A stretch of DNA of 64,000 nt from Acidobacteriota bacterium (lineage in GTDB: Bacteria; Acidobacteriota; Blastocatellia; UBA7656), in assembly GCA_038040445.1 (NCBI GenBank), contig JBBPIG010000004.1, forward strand, positions 80,190 through 144,189, read 5' to 3'. Under the pieces are notes generated by a model. The model did not search any database. It had not been told where the DNA came from and saw only the letters and a list, made by a program, of their open reading frames with translations. The translations under genes and the position numbers were made by a program. Positions 15,999 through 24,389 of this stretch are shown here, in pieces. Position 1 is the stretch's first letter. The number at the start of each line of letters is the position of its first letter.

Positions 15999-16819
15999 CA
16001 ACGGAAGAAGGGCGAGGAGAGACAGACGACCGAACGACCGGGGACCGGGGACCGCGGACCGACCGACCCACCGCCGTCTTCGGTCGTCCGTCTTCGGTCG
16101 CATTGGTCGGCATTCTGTTGCCGTTCGTCGTAGCGATTGCTCTCTGCGCTTTTGCCTCGATCTGGCCGCTGCGACTCGACGCGCGAGCTCTTCAGGACTT
16201 GAGCAAAGTTGAGAGCCTGGGCCTCCCTCAATCGTCTGGCGAGTTCATCTTCCTGTCGCGCGACAACAGCGTCGAGAGCGCGCGCACGGCGACGTTTGGT
16301 CTGCGGCAGCTTGCGTTCCCCAATGGCACGGTGTTCTGGGCGGCGTTGAAGGCACAGTGTATCGGACCCTGGTTGGGAGGGTTCGCCGCAATCGACCAGG
16401 CTGGTAACGCCTTTCTAATCTCGGGCGGCGCGGACGGAGAGTGGCAGTGGGCGCCGGCACACGAGCTAGCGAACGAAGCGCGCTCGCGAAGCGCCACGAG
16501 TTTCGTGGTCTACGACTCATATCAAACGCGAGCGCTCTTTGAACAGCGATGGCCGTTCTTGAAAGCGAGCAGCAAGGTCGCCGTGCTTACTGATGGCCTG
16601 GTGATGCGTCGAATTCCGTTTGATCGCGACGCGATTCCGCTGGCGCCGGGCGAGGCGAGGGCGATGCTCGCCGACGCAGGCTTCACTATGATAGGGACGC
16701 GGTATCGATTTTATTTTCCAAAGATGTTGTCGGCGTTGCGGCCGCTTGAACGCTTCGCCGAGCGGATGCCGCTCGGAGCGCAGTATTGCGTTCTTGCTCG
16801 CAAACCAGCGAATCTCTAA
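15995..16819 (+). CDS. Chimaeric membrane-anchored protein of unknown function
   Basis: 274 residues. Residues about 8-38 are translated from heptamer array E6. One membrane span follows (ALVGILLPFVVAIALCAFAS). The next 170 or so residues match nothing I recognise. The last 45 residues, MLADAGFTMIGTRYRFYF through LGAQYCVLARKP, resemble the C-terminal end of Methyltransf_11-type enzymes without their SAM-binding core. It may be a fusion left by deletion or an unrecognised family. The start is the ATGA overlap with asnB. The stop overlaps the next ATG (TAATG), so it is embedded in the operon and translated. Confidence 0.55.
   Translation: MTTEEGRGETDDRTTGDRGPRTDRPTAVFGRPSSVALVGILLPFVVAIALCAFASIWPLRLDARALQDLSKVESLGLPQSSGEFIFLSRDNSVESARTATFGLRQLAFPNGTVFWAALKAQCIGPWLGGFAAIDQAGNAFLISGGADGEWQWAPAHELANEARSRSATSFVVYDSYQTRALFEQRWPFLKASSKVAVLTDGLVMRRIPFDRDAIPLAPGEARAMLADAGFTMIGTRYRFYFPKMLSALRPLERFAERMPLGAQYCVLARKPANL
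16018..16110. repeat. Heptamer inverted array E6 inside a coding region
   Basis: Left arm GACCGGG/GACCGAC-type units to about 16071, then right arm CGTCTTC/GGTCGTC units to about 16110. It encodes the T/D/R/P-rich N-terminus of the protein starting at 15995, immediately before its membrane span. Confidence 0.85.
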
Positions 16820-18111
16820 TGCGGACTCACAATGATGCTATGAATACCAACAAGCCTTGCTTGACCGTAGTCATCCCTGCATTGAATGAAGAAGAAGCCA
16901 TCGGCGGCACGATCTCCAGATGCCTCGCCGCAAGCGCGGAGATATGCGAGGCGGGCGGCATCAGCGAGGTCGAGATCATTGTGGTCAGCGACGGCTCGAC
17001 CGATCGCACTGTCGAGATCGCGCACGACCTCGCCGATCGCAACCCGCAGGTCAAACTTATCGTGTTCGACCACAACCGAGGTTACGGCGCGGCGATCAAG
17101 GAAGGCTTCAACAGCGGCAAAGGTGATCTGCTCGCGTTCGTCGACGCGGACGGAACCTGCGATCCGCGCTTCTTTGGCGAACTATGCTCGGCGATGCGAG
17201 GCGAAGAGGCCGACATTGCGTTAGGTTCGCGGATGGGGCCAGGCAGTCACATGCCACGAGTGCGTCGCCTGGGCAATAGAATCTTCGCTCTGGTGCTTGG
17301 CTTTCTGAGCGGTGAAGCAGTCACCGATACGGCGAGCGGGATGCGAGTCATTCGCCGCCAAGCGCTCGCCAAGCTGTACCCGCTGCCTGACGGACTGCAC
17401 TTCACTCCGGCCATGAGCGCGCGTGCCGTCATGCAAAGGCTGAGAATCATCGAACTCCCGATGGCTTATTCCGAACGCGTCGGCGTGAGCAAGCTGCGCG
17501 CGGTGACGGACGGGCTTCGGTTCCTTCGCGCGATTGTCGACGCAGTGTTGTTCTATCGTCCAGCCCGAGTGTTCACGCTGTGTTTCAGCCTTTGCGCGCT
17601 TGGCGTTTTGCTGCTGGCGATTTCGCCTGCCGAGTTCTATTTGCGAAATCACTACTTCGAAGAATGGATGATCTATCGTTTCGTTGTTGGTCTGCTTTTG
17701 GGCGCGATAGGGTTCACGCTCTTGTGCGCGGCGGTGATCGCTGACGAGCTTTTCGAATTGACCAACAAACGGCGCCGTTGGAATAGCTTCGGCAGCCAGC
17801 TTCTATATCAGGTCTTCTCGAAGGCCTCGCTGCTCACAATCAGCGCGCTGTCGGTTCTGGTTTCGGTGGTGCTTGTGTGGCCCGGCGTCGTCGAGTACTT
17901 CACGACGCGGCACGTGACGCTGCACTGGTCACGCGTGATCGTAGCGGCGTTTGGATTCTTGATAGCTACGGAGTGCGTGGTCACCGCGAGTCTTCTGCGA
18001 ATCGTCGGGTTGTGGAAGGACTTCCTGGCGTCCTCCCAGAAGTCGATCGAGGTGGCGGCAGAGCACAAGGTAGAGGCCGCCACGCCATTGGAAGAAGCGA
18101 GGCATAGTTAG
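16819..18111 (+). CDS. Polyprenol-phosphate glycosyltransferase-like GT2 (DPM1-like) with membrane tail
   Basis: 430 residues. CLTVVIPALNEEEAIGGTI opens a dolichol-phosphate-mannose-synthase-like GT-A core; V108-D109-A110-D111 is the metal site, and GSRMGPGSHMPRVRRLGNRI the typical loop after it. The C-terminal 170 residues hold about four hydrophobic spans. Such enzymes charge polyprenyl phosphate with a sugar for use on the periplasmic side. The ATG at 16819 overlaps the preceding TAA. The open frame to 16786 is inside the upstream gene and is not needed. Confidence 0.85.
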   Translation: MRTHNDAMNTNKPCLTVVIPALNEEEAIGGTISRCLAASAEICEAGGISEVEIIVVSDGSTDRTVEIAHDLADRNPQVKLIVFDHNRGYGAAIKEGFNSGKGDLLAFVDADGTCDPRFFGELCSAMRGEEADIALGSRMGPGSHMPRVRRLGNRIFALVLGFLSGEAVTDTASGMRVIRRQALAKLYPLPDGLHFTPAMSARAVMQRLRIIELPMAYSERVGVSKLRAVTDGLRFLRAIVDAVLFYRPARVFTLCFSLCALGVLLLAISPAEFYLRNHYFEEWMIYRFVVGLLLGAIGFTLLCAAVIADELFELTNKRRRWNSFGSQLLYQVFSKASLLTISALSVLVSVVLVWPGVVEYFTTRHVTLHWSRVIVAAFGFLIATECVVTASLLRIVGLWKDFLASSQKSIEVAAEHKVEAATPLEEARHS

Positions 18112-18112
18112 G

Positions 18113-19084
18113 ATGATGGAAGGTGTGGTCTCCACGATCATCCCGGTCCATAACCGCGCTGGGATGCTGCGCGAGGCTGTCGCCAGCGTACTTTCGCAAA
18201 CCTATCGCCCGATCGAGATCATTGTCGTCGACGACGGCTCGACCGATGACACAGCGAGAGTCGCCGACCAGCTTGTGCGGACGCATCCACAAGAGGTTCA
18301 CGTGATTCATCAGTCGAACACCGGGCCTGGGCTTGCGCGAGAAGCGGGACGCCAGGCGGCGCGCGGCGAGTTCATTCAGTACCTGGACAGCGACGACTTG
18401 CTGTTGCCCGAAAAGTTCGAGAAGCAAGTGGCGGGGCTCAATGCCAATTCCCAGTGCGGAGTTTCTTATGGCAAGACGAGATTGGGCAGAAAGGGCGAAG
18501 CCTCCAATACCGTCGCGTGGAAGCGCACCGGCGAACGGACCGAGACCATGTTTCCGTCCTTTCTCGAATCTCGCTGGTGGGGCACCTCGACGCCTCTGTA
18601 CCGGAGGCGAGTGACGGATCAGGCCGGATCGTGGTTAGACCTGCGCAACGAAGAGGACTGGGAATACGATTGCCGGATCGCCACTCAGGCCATCCTCTTG
18701 AATTACGTGGCCGAGTTTGTTTCCGAAGAGAGGGACCACGACGAACACAGATTGAGCAGAGGAGGCACGCGCGACAACCGAAAGTTGAAGGATCGCGCGG
18801 CGGCGCACGCGCTCATTCTGACGCATGCAAGAGAAGCGGGAATAGGGGCGGGGGCTGCGGAGATGCAGCACTTCGCGCGAGAGCTTTTCCTGCTGTCGCG
18901 CCAGTGCGGGGCTGCCGGCCTCGATGAAGAATCCAAGGAGCTGTTTGCCCTCGCCAGAAAAGCCTCGGGAGAGGCGCGCGGTCGAGGATGGGATTTCGAA
19001 TTGTATTCGTTCTTCGCCAATGTTGTTGGATGGAACAGAGCGGGGAAGCTGGCGTGTTTATCGGACAGATACCGGCGAGCGTAG
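18113..19084 (+). CDS. Glycosyltransferase family 2
   Basis: 323 residues. STIIPVHNRAGMLREAVASVL and the IIVVDDGSTDDT nucleotide motif lead to the metal site YLDSDDLL near residue 90. ESRWWGTSTPLYRR and NEEDWEYDCRIA complete a GT-A core of the kind that resembles hyaluronan and chondroitin synthase fragments. It begins one base after the preceding stop. With the next two genes it forms three GT2 genes in a row, probably three successive transfers on the repeat unit. Confidence 0.88.
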   Translation: MMEGVVSTIIPVHNRAGMLREAVASVLSQTYRPIEIIVVDDGSTDDTARVADQLVRTHPQEVHVIHQSNTGPGLAREAGRQAARGEFIQYLDSDDLLLPEKFEKQVAGLNANSQCGVSYGKTRLGRKGEASNTVAWKRTGERTETMFPSFLESRWWGTSTPLYRRRVTDQAGSWLDLRNEEDWEYDCRIATQAILLNYVAEFVSEERDHDEHRLSRGGTRDNRKLKDRAAAHALILTHAREAGIGAGAAEMQHFARELFLLSRQCGAAGLDEESKELFALARKASGEARGRGWDFELYSFFANVVGWNRAGKLACLSDRYRRA

Positions 19085-19087
19085 TCG

Positions 19088-20056
19088 ATGATCGATGTTT
19101 CAATCATTATCCCCACGTACAATAGGTGCGGTCTGCTACCCCAGGCCTTAGAGTCTTGTCGTCAGCAAACGAGAAGCAACTCTCTGAAACTCCAAATCGT
19201 CGTCGTGGACGATTGTTCGACTGACGGAACGCGCGAGCTCTTGCGGGAGTATCAAGAAGACGTTGAGGCGGTCTTCCTTACTCAGAACGCTGCACAGTCG
19301 AATGCGCGTAATGCCGGGCTTAAGGCGGTCAGCGGCAAGTATGTGAAATTTCTCGACTCTGATGATGTTCTTGTAGAGGGCTCGCTATCTCGAGAGGTTT
19401 CTTTAGCGGAGAATGACAACGCGGACATAGTGGTTTCGGGTTGGGGAGCGGCAAGAATAGACCGCGCGGGTCAAACCGTGCCTGGTACAGAGAAGCGGTG
19501 GCCGGCCCCTAATATGGAGCCTCTGCCCGATACGGTGATATGGGGTCGCGCGGCGCCGACCTCTTCCGCGCTGTACAGGAGAAGCTACATCGCGGATTTG
19601 GAGTGGGACCCGGACCTGTCGAAGCTCGACGACTGGGATTTCTTTTGCCGGGCCGCTCTGCGCATGGGGAAGATTGTGGCCCTGGATGAAGTCACCTACT
19701 GGATGCGCGAACACGAGGGAGCTCGAATTACGAACTCATCATCGCTGCTAAAGAACGCGCTCGAGCATCACCGGATCCTCCACAAGATGGAGGAGACGCT
19801 GAGGGAACGTGGCGAGCTTACGGCGCCGCGTGCGCATTGGATGGCCAGGTACTACTACAAGGAGCTGCGAGTGCTGAGCCTCCATGACAGACCGTCATTT
19901 GAAAGAGCGGTTGAGCACATACTGATGCTTGACCCGACCTTCATTGCCGGAGATGCGGAGCGAACAAAATACATGCGGCTGTTGAGTAGAGCGCTGGGGT
20001 TTAGAAGAGCGAATCTCTTCCACTCATTCGTCAAACGTAGAATCAAGCGAGTTTGA
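19088..20056 (+). CDS. Glycosyltransferase family 2
   Basis: 322 residues. SIIIPTYNRCGLLPQALESC, VVVDDCSTDGTREL and the metal motif KFLDSDDVLVEG near residue 90 define GT-A. APTSSALYRRSYI and LDDWDFFCRAAL place it in the same subgroup as its upstream neighbour, from which it is separated by three bases. Sequence drift between the two argues for different donor or linkage specificity rather than recent duplication. Product identity is unknown. Confidence 0.88.
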   Translation: MIDVSIIIPTYNRCGLLPQALESCRQQTRSNSLKLQIVVVDDCSTDGTRELLREYQEDVEAVFLTQNAAQSNARNAGLKAVSGKYVKFLDSDDVLVEGSLSREVSLAENDNADIVVSGWGAARIDRAGQTVPGTEKRWPAPNMEPLPDTVIWGRAAPTSSALYRRSYIADLEWDPDLSKLDDWDFFCRAALRMGKIVALDEVTYWMREHEGARITNSSSLLKNALEHHRILHKMEETLRERGELTAPRAHWMARYYYKELRVLSLHDRPSFERAVEHILMLDPTFIAGDAERTKYMRLLSRALGFRRANLFHSFVKRRIKRV

Positions 20057-20073
20057 ATGCGAGGTCGTAGCGA

Positions 20074-21003
20074 GTGACTGAGCAGATTGAGGTTTCCGTA
20101 GTGATGAGCGTCTACAACGGCGCGGATCATCTGCGTGAAAGCGTAGATAGCATTCTGTCCCAGGAAGGGGTATCGCTTGAGTTGATAATCGTGGACGACG
20201 GCTCGACGGATGAATCAGACCGAATCTCGGGAGAATATGCGGATCGAGATTCGCGAGTCAGAGTCGTTGATCAAGAGAACCAGGGGTTGACGCGCGCATT
20301 GATAAATGGGTGCGCGGCAGCGCGCGGAAAGTACATCGCCCGGCAAGACGCTGGTGACGTGTCTATGCCCGGAAGATTGAGAAAACAGCTCACATGTATC
20401 AAGGAGAGGCCGGATGCTTCATTGGTCTCCTGTGGGACAAGATTTGTCGGGCCGCAAGATGAATACCTTTACGATGTGACTCGGAATCCGTGCGACGCAA
20501 CCGAACGGCTGCTAACGCTGGACCCGGCTGTCATCGAGGGACCATCAAGTCACCCAAGTACTATGTTTCCCAGGGCCGCTTACGAAGCGGTAGGAGGATA
20601 TCGTTCGGCATTTTACTTCGGTCAAGATCTTGATCTGTGGATTCGGCTTGCCGAGCAGGGAGAGCATATTGTTTTGCCGGAGGTGTTATATCAAGCGGCC
20701 GTCACTGTGCAGTCGATAAGCGGACTCTACAGAAGGGAGCAGGTTGAAATAGCGAAGCTCATTCTCGCGAGCGCCGGACTACGCCGAAGGAGTATCAACG
20801 ACGTCGGCATCTTGAACCAGGTGAAGCTAATGAAACCGTCGACTAAACGTCAGCAAGACAGACTTCAAAGGGCCAAGGCCCTCTATTTCATCGGGAGCTG
20901 TTTGAGGAAGCGCCGTAACCCGGTGGCTGCACATTATTTTCAGCAAGCGCTCAGATCAAATCCCTTCCACGTTAAGTCAGCGCTTCGGTTGCTACTCGGT
21001 TAA
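20074..21003 (+). CDS. Glycosyltransferase family 2
   Basis: 309 residues from a GTG; the next in-frame ATG (20104) would truncate the first beta strand VSVVMSVYNGADHLRE. LIIVDDGSTDESDRI and the metal region YIARQDAGDVSMPGR, with the variant QDAGD in place of xSDD, are seen. The QDAGD form is common among GT2 enzymes of the WbbL/SpsA-like group. GQDLDLWIRLAEQG is the later conserved motif. It is the last + strand gene before an inverted methyltransferase gene. Confidence 0.86.
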   Translation: MTEQIEVSVVMSVYNGADHLRESVDSILSQEGVSLELIIVDDGSTDESDRISGEYADRDSRVRVVDQENQGLTRALINGCAAARGKYIARQDAGDVSMPGRLRKQLTCIKERPDASLVSCGTRFVGPQDEYLYDVTRNPCDATERLLTLDPAVIEGPSSHPSTMFPRAAYEAVGGYRSAFYFGQDLDLWIRLAEQGEHIVLPEVLYQAAVTVQSISGLYRREQVEIAKLILASAGLRRRSINDVGILNQVKLMKPSTKRQQDRLQRAKALYFIGSCLRKRRNPVAAHYFQQALRSNPFHVKSALRLLLG

Positions 21004-21160
21004 TCTGCGAAAGCCATGAACCTGCTAACGGAGAAAGCCAGCAACGTTATCGTTCGTACAAGGCGTAAATGATCCAACTGCATGCTTGCTCCACCGCGAC
21101 GCCGACCGGCGGAGCTTCGAAGCACATCGGCGGCGATTCGGTGCGACGCGCGACTAACCA

Positions 21161-22108
21161 TCAAGCGTTGCGAGTCCCTTTATTCGAGGGCATTTTGCGA
21201 ACGATGACCGGGCCGGCGCGAAATAGAAGACGGGAAGCGACGCCACCCCGGGGGTTCAAGATCTCATAGCCTCGTCGCTCAAAAAACAGTATCGCCTCGT
21301 GTGAGTCGATCGAAGCGCAGGCATCTGAGTCGGACATCCAAAAGTGCTCGTAGTTCGGGCGAATTCTGGCGAATCGCAGAGGCCCGGCTCCCGCTTGTGT
21401 CAGGCGCCTCCACACTCTCCAAGGGAGGCTCGCGACGCCACGGAAAACCACCGAGTTCCGGATAGGGATAGACATTTTGACCACTCGCTGCTTCCACGCG
21501 AGTTCGCGATAGGAACGAACCGGAATGCCGTCCGCAACCCACGGCCGACAATGCCAGGCTGGTGCGAGGTAGGCCACGCCGCCGGGCGCGAGGACGCGAT
21601 CGATTTCTTCAAACGCCCGATCGGTCGATGGAATGTGCTCCAGTGTCTGAACCGAGAAGACAAACCGGCACGACGCCGACGCGAGAGGAATCAAATCCGC
21701 AGTCGCGCAGAGTCCAACATGCCCGGCGAGATTCCGGCGCAGGGCCGATAATGAAAGGTCGAGCGCCACGTAGTCGCGTGCGATATTCCTGAACGCTCCC
21801 CGACCGGAGCCGATTTCCAGTACGGGACCGTTGCCTGCGGCTGAGGCGAGGGCTGAGGAAAAAAGCGATTCAGGGCCGGTGTTCGGAAGGTATTCTTCAT
21901 CGTTTTGATAGAAAGCAACGCGAGTGTCGCCAAGCGGCGTCTCCGAGGCGAGCTGCGCTCGCACCTCTTCGTCCTCGAGAAGGATCGGAAAGCTGGCGAC
22001 GACGGGAAATCTAGAAGCACAGCGCGAGCAAGACAGGCTATCGTCGAGGGCCGTCTCTACCCGCCGCGAAAGGCACTTCGGGCAAATGATTGGAAGCCTG
22101 TGATTCAT
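21161..22108 (-). CDS. Zinc-ribbon plus class I SAM methyltransferase
   Basis: 315 residues. The N-terminus is a Trm112-like zinc ribbon with C9/C12 and C27/C30. The following domain has VLEIGSGRGAFRNIARDYV as motif I, CRFVFSVQTLEHIPS and IDRVLAPGGVAYLAPAW. The same architecture occurs in glycan clusters and its substrate is unknown. It is the only gene on the - strand in the first 37 kb, convergent with the glycosyltransferase ending at 21003 and divergent from the one starting at 22168. It must have its own promoter within 22109-22167 or read from within its neighbour. Confidence 0.82.
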   Translation of the reverse strand: MNHRLPIICPKCLSRRVETALDDSLSCSRCASRFPVVASFPILLEDEEVRAQLASETPLGDTRVAFYQNDEEYLPNTGPESLFSSALASAAGNGPVLEIGSGRGAFRNIARDYVALDLSLSALRRNLAGHVGLCATADLIPLASASCRFVFSVQTLEHIPSTDRAFEEIDRVLAPGGVAYLAPAWHCRPWVADGIPVRSYRELAWKQRVVKMSIPIRNSVVFRGVASLPWRVWRRLTQAGAGPLRFARIRPNYEHFWMSDSDACASIDSHEAILFFERRGYEILNPRGGVASRLLFRAGPVIVRKMPSNKGTRNA

Positions 22109-22167
22109 CCGATGTTCACTCTCGAACGAAATGATCTTTATGAGACGTCGCTTTTCATTCTAACACT

Positions 22168-23433
22168 GTGTCACAGGCGCGGATGACGCCTCAGATACCG
22201 GATTCGCTTCATGCAGACAGTGCGGCTTCGATGAAACCACGCCTCGCGATCGTCGCCTCGCACGTGATTCAGTACCAGGCTCCTCTGTTCCAGCGCCTAG
22301 AGGCAAGCGGTGAGGTTGATCTGACGGTTTTTTACTGCGACTCAGCCGGTAGTGAGATCTACCAAGATCGGGATATGAAAACGACTCTAGCATGGGACAT
22401 TCCGTTGCTATCCGGCTACCATTACGAGACGCTCCGCAACTACTCACCACTCGGATCGCTCAACGGTTGGGGCTTGGTCAATTTTGATCTTCCCCGTCGG
22501 CTGGTTAAGGGGGATTTCGACGCCGTCGTGTTCATGGGATGGGGAGTTGTGAGCTATTGGCTCGGGTTCGCGCTATGTCTTTTTCGCCGGATCCCCTTTT
22601 TCCTTTACGGCGACAGTAGCGAAATCCCGCGCAGTCACTCTATCCGCCAGCGGGTTCGTGATCGAGTGCTCCGAGCCCTGTTCGCGAGGACAGCCGGGTT
22701 TCTAGTCTCGGGACGTTACAACGCCGACTATTATCAGCATTATGGGGGAGACGAGACCCGGTTCTTCTTCGTCCCCTGGGCGGTCGACAATGATCGCTTC
22801 GAGCGGCAAAGTCGCCTCAACGAAGCTGAGCGGATCGAATGCCGCGAATCTTATGAGATCACACCTGAGGCAATCGTCATCCTTTTTTCGGGAAAGCTTC
22901 TACCAAGAAAAGGGCCGATGGATCTGCTCGAGGCTTTCGCCCGCATGCCGAATCGGGAGCGCGCCGTCCTGATGTTTGTCGGCGACGGAGTCGAGCGGGA
23001 GCGCCTCGAGAGGTCCCGCGATACCCACTCGTTGACAAACGTTCGGATCACCGGGTTCCTCAATCAATCGATTCTCCCGAAGATCTATGGCATGAGTGAT
23101 GTGTTCGTTCTACCTTCGTACTTCGATCCGCGCGCGACCGTCGTGAACGAAGCAATGGCGGCAGGCCTCGCCTGCGTCGTGTCAGATCGGATTGGTCCCA
23201 GCGGAGATATCGTCCGAGACGGTGAGAACGGTTTCGTGATCCCGGCCGGAGACATTGACACGCTGTCGTCGCGCCTAAACCAGCTTGTGGCGGAGCCGTC
23301 GCTTGCGCGGAGGATGGGAGAATGCTCGCGCGCGATCATCGGACGTTGGAGCTACCGAGAGGACGTCGAGGGGATGGTTGCGGCTGCTCGTTTTGCGAGA
23401 TCGCTCAATGAGAAAAGGAGCGCACGAGAGTGA
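22168..23433 (+). CDS. Glycosyltransferase family 4
   Basis: 421 residues from a GTG; ATGs at 22183 and 22231 are also possible, and the conserved strand RLAIVASHVIQYQAPLFQRL begins just after 22231. The donor domain has FSGKLLPRKGPMDLLEAF and SYFDPRATVVNEAMAAG; the first acidic residue of E-x7-E is replaced by an aspartate region (FDPRATVVNE). The same ASHVIQYQAPLF opening recurs in the first half of the fused protein at 25895 (SPHPIQYHTPWF), so they are homologous. It ends in a GTGA overlap with the next gene. Confidence 0.87.
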   Translation: MSQARMTPQIPDSLHADSAASMKPRLAIVASHVIQYQAPLFQRLEASGEVDLTVFYCDSAGSEIYQDRDMKTTLAWDIPLLSGYHYETLRNYSPLGSLNGWGLVNFDLPRRLVKGDFDAVVFMGWGVVSYWLGFALCLFRRIPFFLYGDSSEIPRSHSIRQRVRDRVLRALFARTAGFLVSGRYNADYYQHYGGDETRFFFVPWAVDNDRFERQSRLNEAERIECRESYEITPEAIVILFSGKLLPRKGPMDLLEAFARMPNRERAVLMFVGDGVERERLERSRDTHSLTNVRITGFLNQSILPKIYGMSDVFVLPSYFDPRATVVNEAMAAGLACVVSDRIGPSGDIVRDGENGFVIPAGDIDTLSSRLNQLVAEPSLARRMGECSRAIIGRWSYREDVEGMVAAARFARSLNEKRSARE

Positions 23434-24350
23434 GATCTGCGCCTCCTTCGATTTCGATTGTGGTACCGACTTACCGGCGAGAGAAAGTCTTATTGGATAC
23501 GATCGACTATCTTGTGAGGCTCGACCCGGGCGCGGTCGAGGTACTTGTCGTTGATCAGACGGAGGAGCACTCATCCGAGACCGCTGTTGCGCTGAGCGAG
23601 CTAGCGAGTACAGGAATGATTCGGTGGGTGCGTCTCTCGCAGCCTTCGATACCGCACGCGATGAACGTCGGCTTGATTGAAGCGAAACAGGACGTGGTCC
23701 TATTCCTGGATGATGACGTGATTCCGAGCGCCAACCTGATCGGGGCGCACGCACGAGCTCACCAGAATGGTTGGAACATTGTAGCGGGACAGGTCCTGCA
23801 ACCAGGGGAAGAACCGGATCTAGAGTCGGGCACCTCGAATACGTTTCGGTTTTGCTCTTGTACCTCTAGATTAATCACGGAAGTGATGGGTGGGAACTTC
23901 TCAACAAAACGAAAGTTGGCGCTAAAGGTCGGAGGGTTTGATGAGAATTTCGTGCATGCAGCCTATCGCTTTGAAGCTGATTTCGCGGCGCGTGCCCTCG
24001 CGGCCGGCGAGAGGATTTACTTTGAGCCCGAGGCGAGCATTCGCCACCTGAAAGCAACCATGGGTGGAACTCGTTCGTACGGCAATTACCTTACCACTAT
24101 CAAGCCAAGCCACGCGGTCGGCGACTACTATTACTTGCTTCGCGCGAAACAAGTCCATCGCCGCGTACTGAAGATGCTTTGGCGGCCCTTGCGAGCAGTT
24201 AGAACCAAACATCACCTCAGACATCCTTGGTGGATCCCAGGAACGCTAATCGCCGAACTCTGGGGCTTCTTATGGGCGGTCGCTCTAGCGGCCAGAGGTC
24301 CGCGTCTGATCGGGACGGATGACCGACGACGGAGGACCGTAGACCGATGA
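23430..24350 (+). CDS. Glycosyltransferase family 2
   Basis: 306 residues from a GTG overlapping the previous stop. SISIVVPTYRREKVLLDTID, VLVVDQTEEHSSET and the metal site LFLDDDVIPS near residue 92 are present. VMGGNFSTKRKLALKVGGFDENF and the later H-L-K region are typical of rhamnosyltransferase-like GT2 enzymes. The last ten or so residues (DDRRRTVDR) and the TGA are read from heptamer array E7, so the C-terminus has been replaced by element sequence. Confidence 0.87.
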   Translation: MRSAPPSISIVVPTYRREKVLLDTIDYLVRLDPGAVEVLVVDQTEEHSSETAVALSELASTGMIRWVRLSQPSIPHAMNVGLIEAKQDVVLFLDDDVIPSANLIGAHARAHQNGWNIVAGQVLQPGEEPDLESGTSNTFRFCSCTSRLITEVMGGNFSTKRKLALKVGGFDENFVHAAYRFEADFAARALAAGERIYFEPEASIRHLKATMGGTRSYGNYLTTIKPSHAVGDYYYLLRAKQVHRRVLKMLWRPLRAVRTKHHLRHPWWIPGTLIAELWGFLWAVALAARGPRLIGTDDRRRRTVDR

Positions 24351-24380
24351 CCGTCGCCCACATCGTCAGTCGTCGGTCCT
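24314..24380. repeat. Heptamer inverted array E7
   Basis: A perfect ten-base stem, GACCGACGAC at 24321-24330 and its complement at 24369-24378, is flanked by further heptamer units. The left arm encodes the C-terminus and stop of the upstream glycosyltransferase. The right arm ends about ten bases before the ATG at 24390. Confidence 0.88.
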
Positions 24381-24389
24381 ATTCATTAA

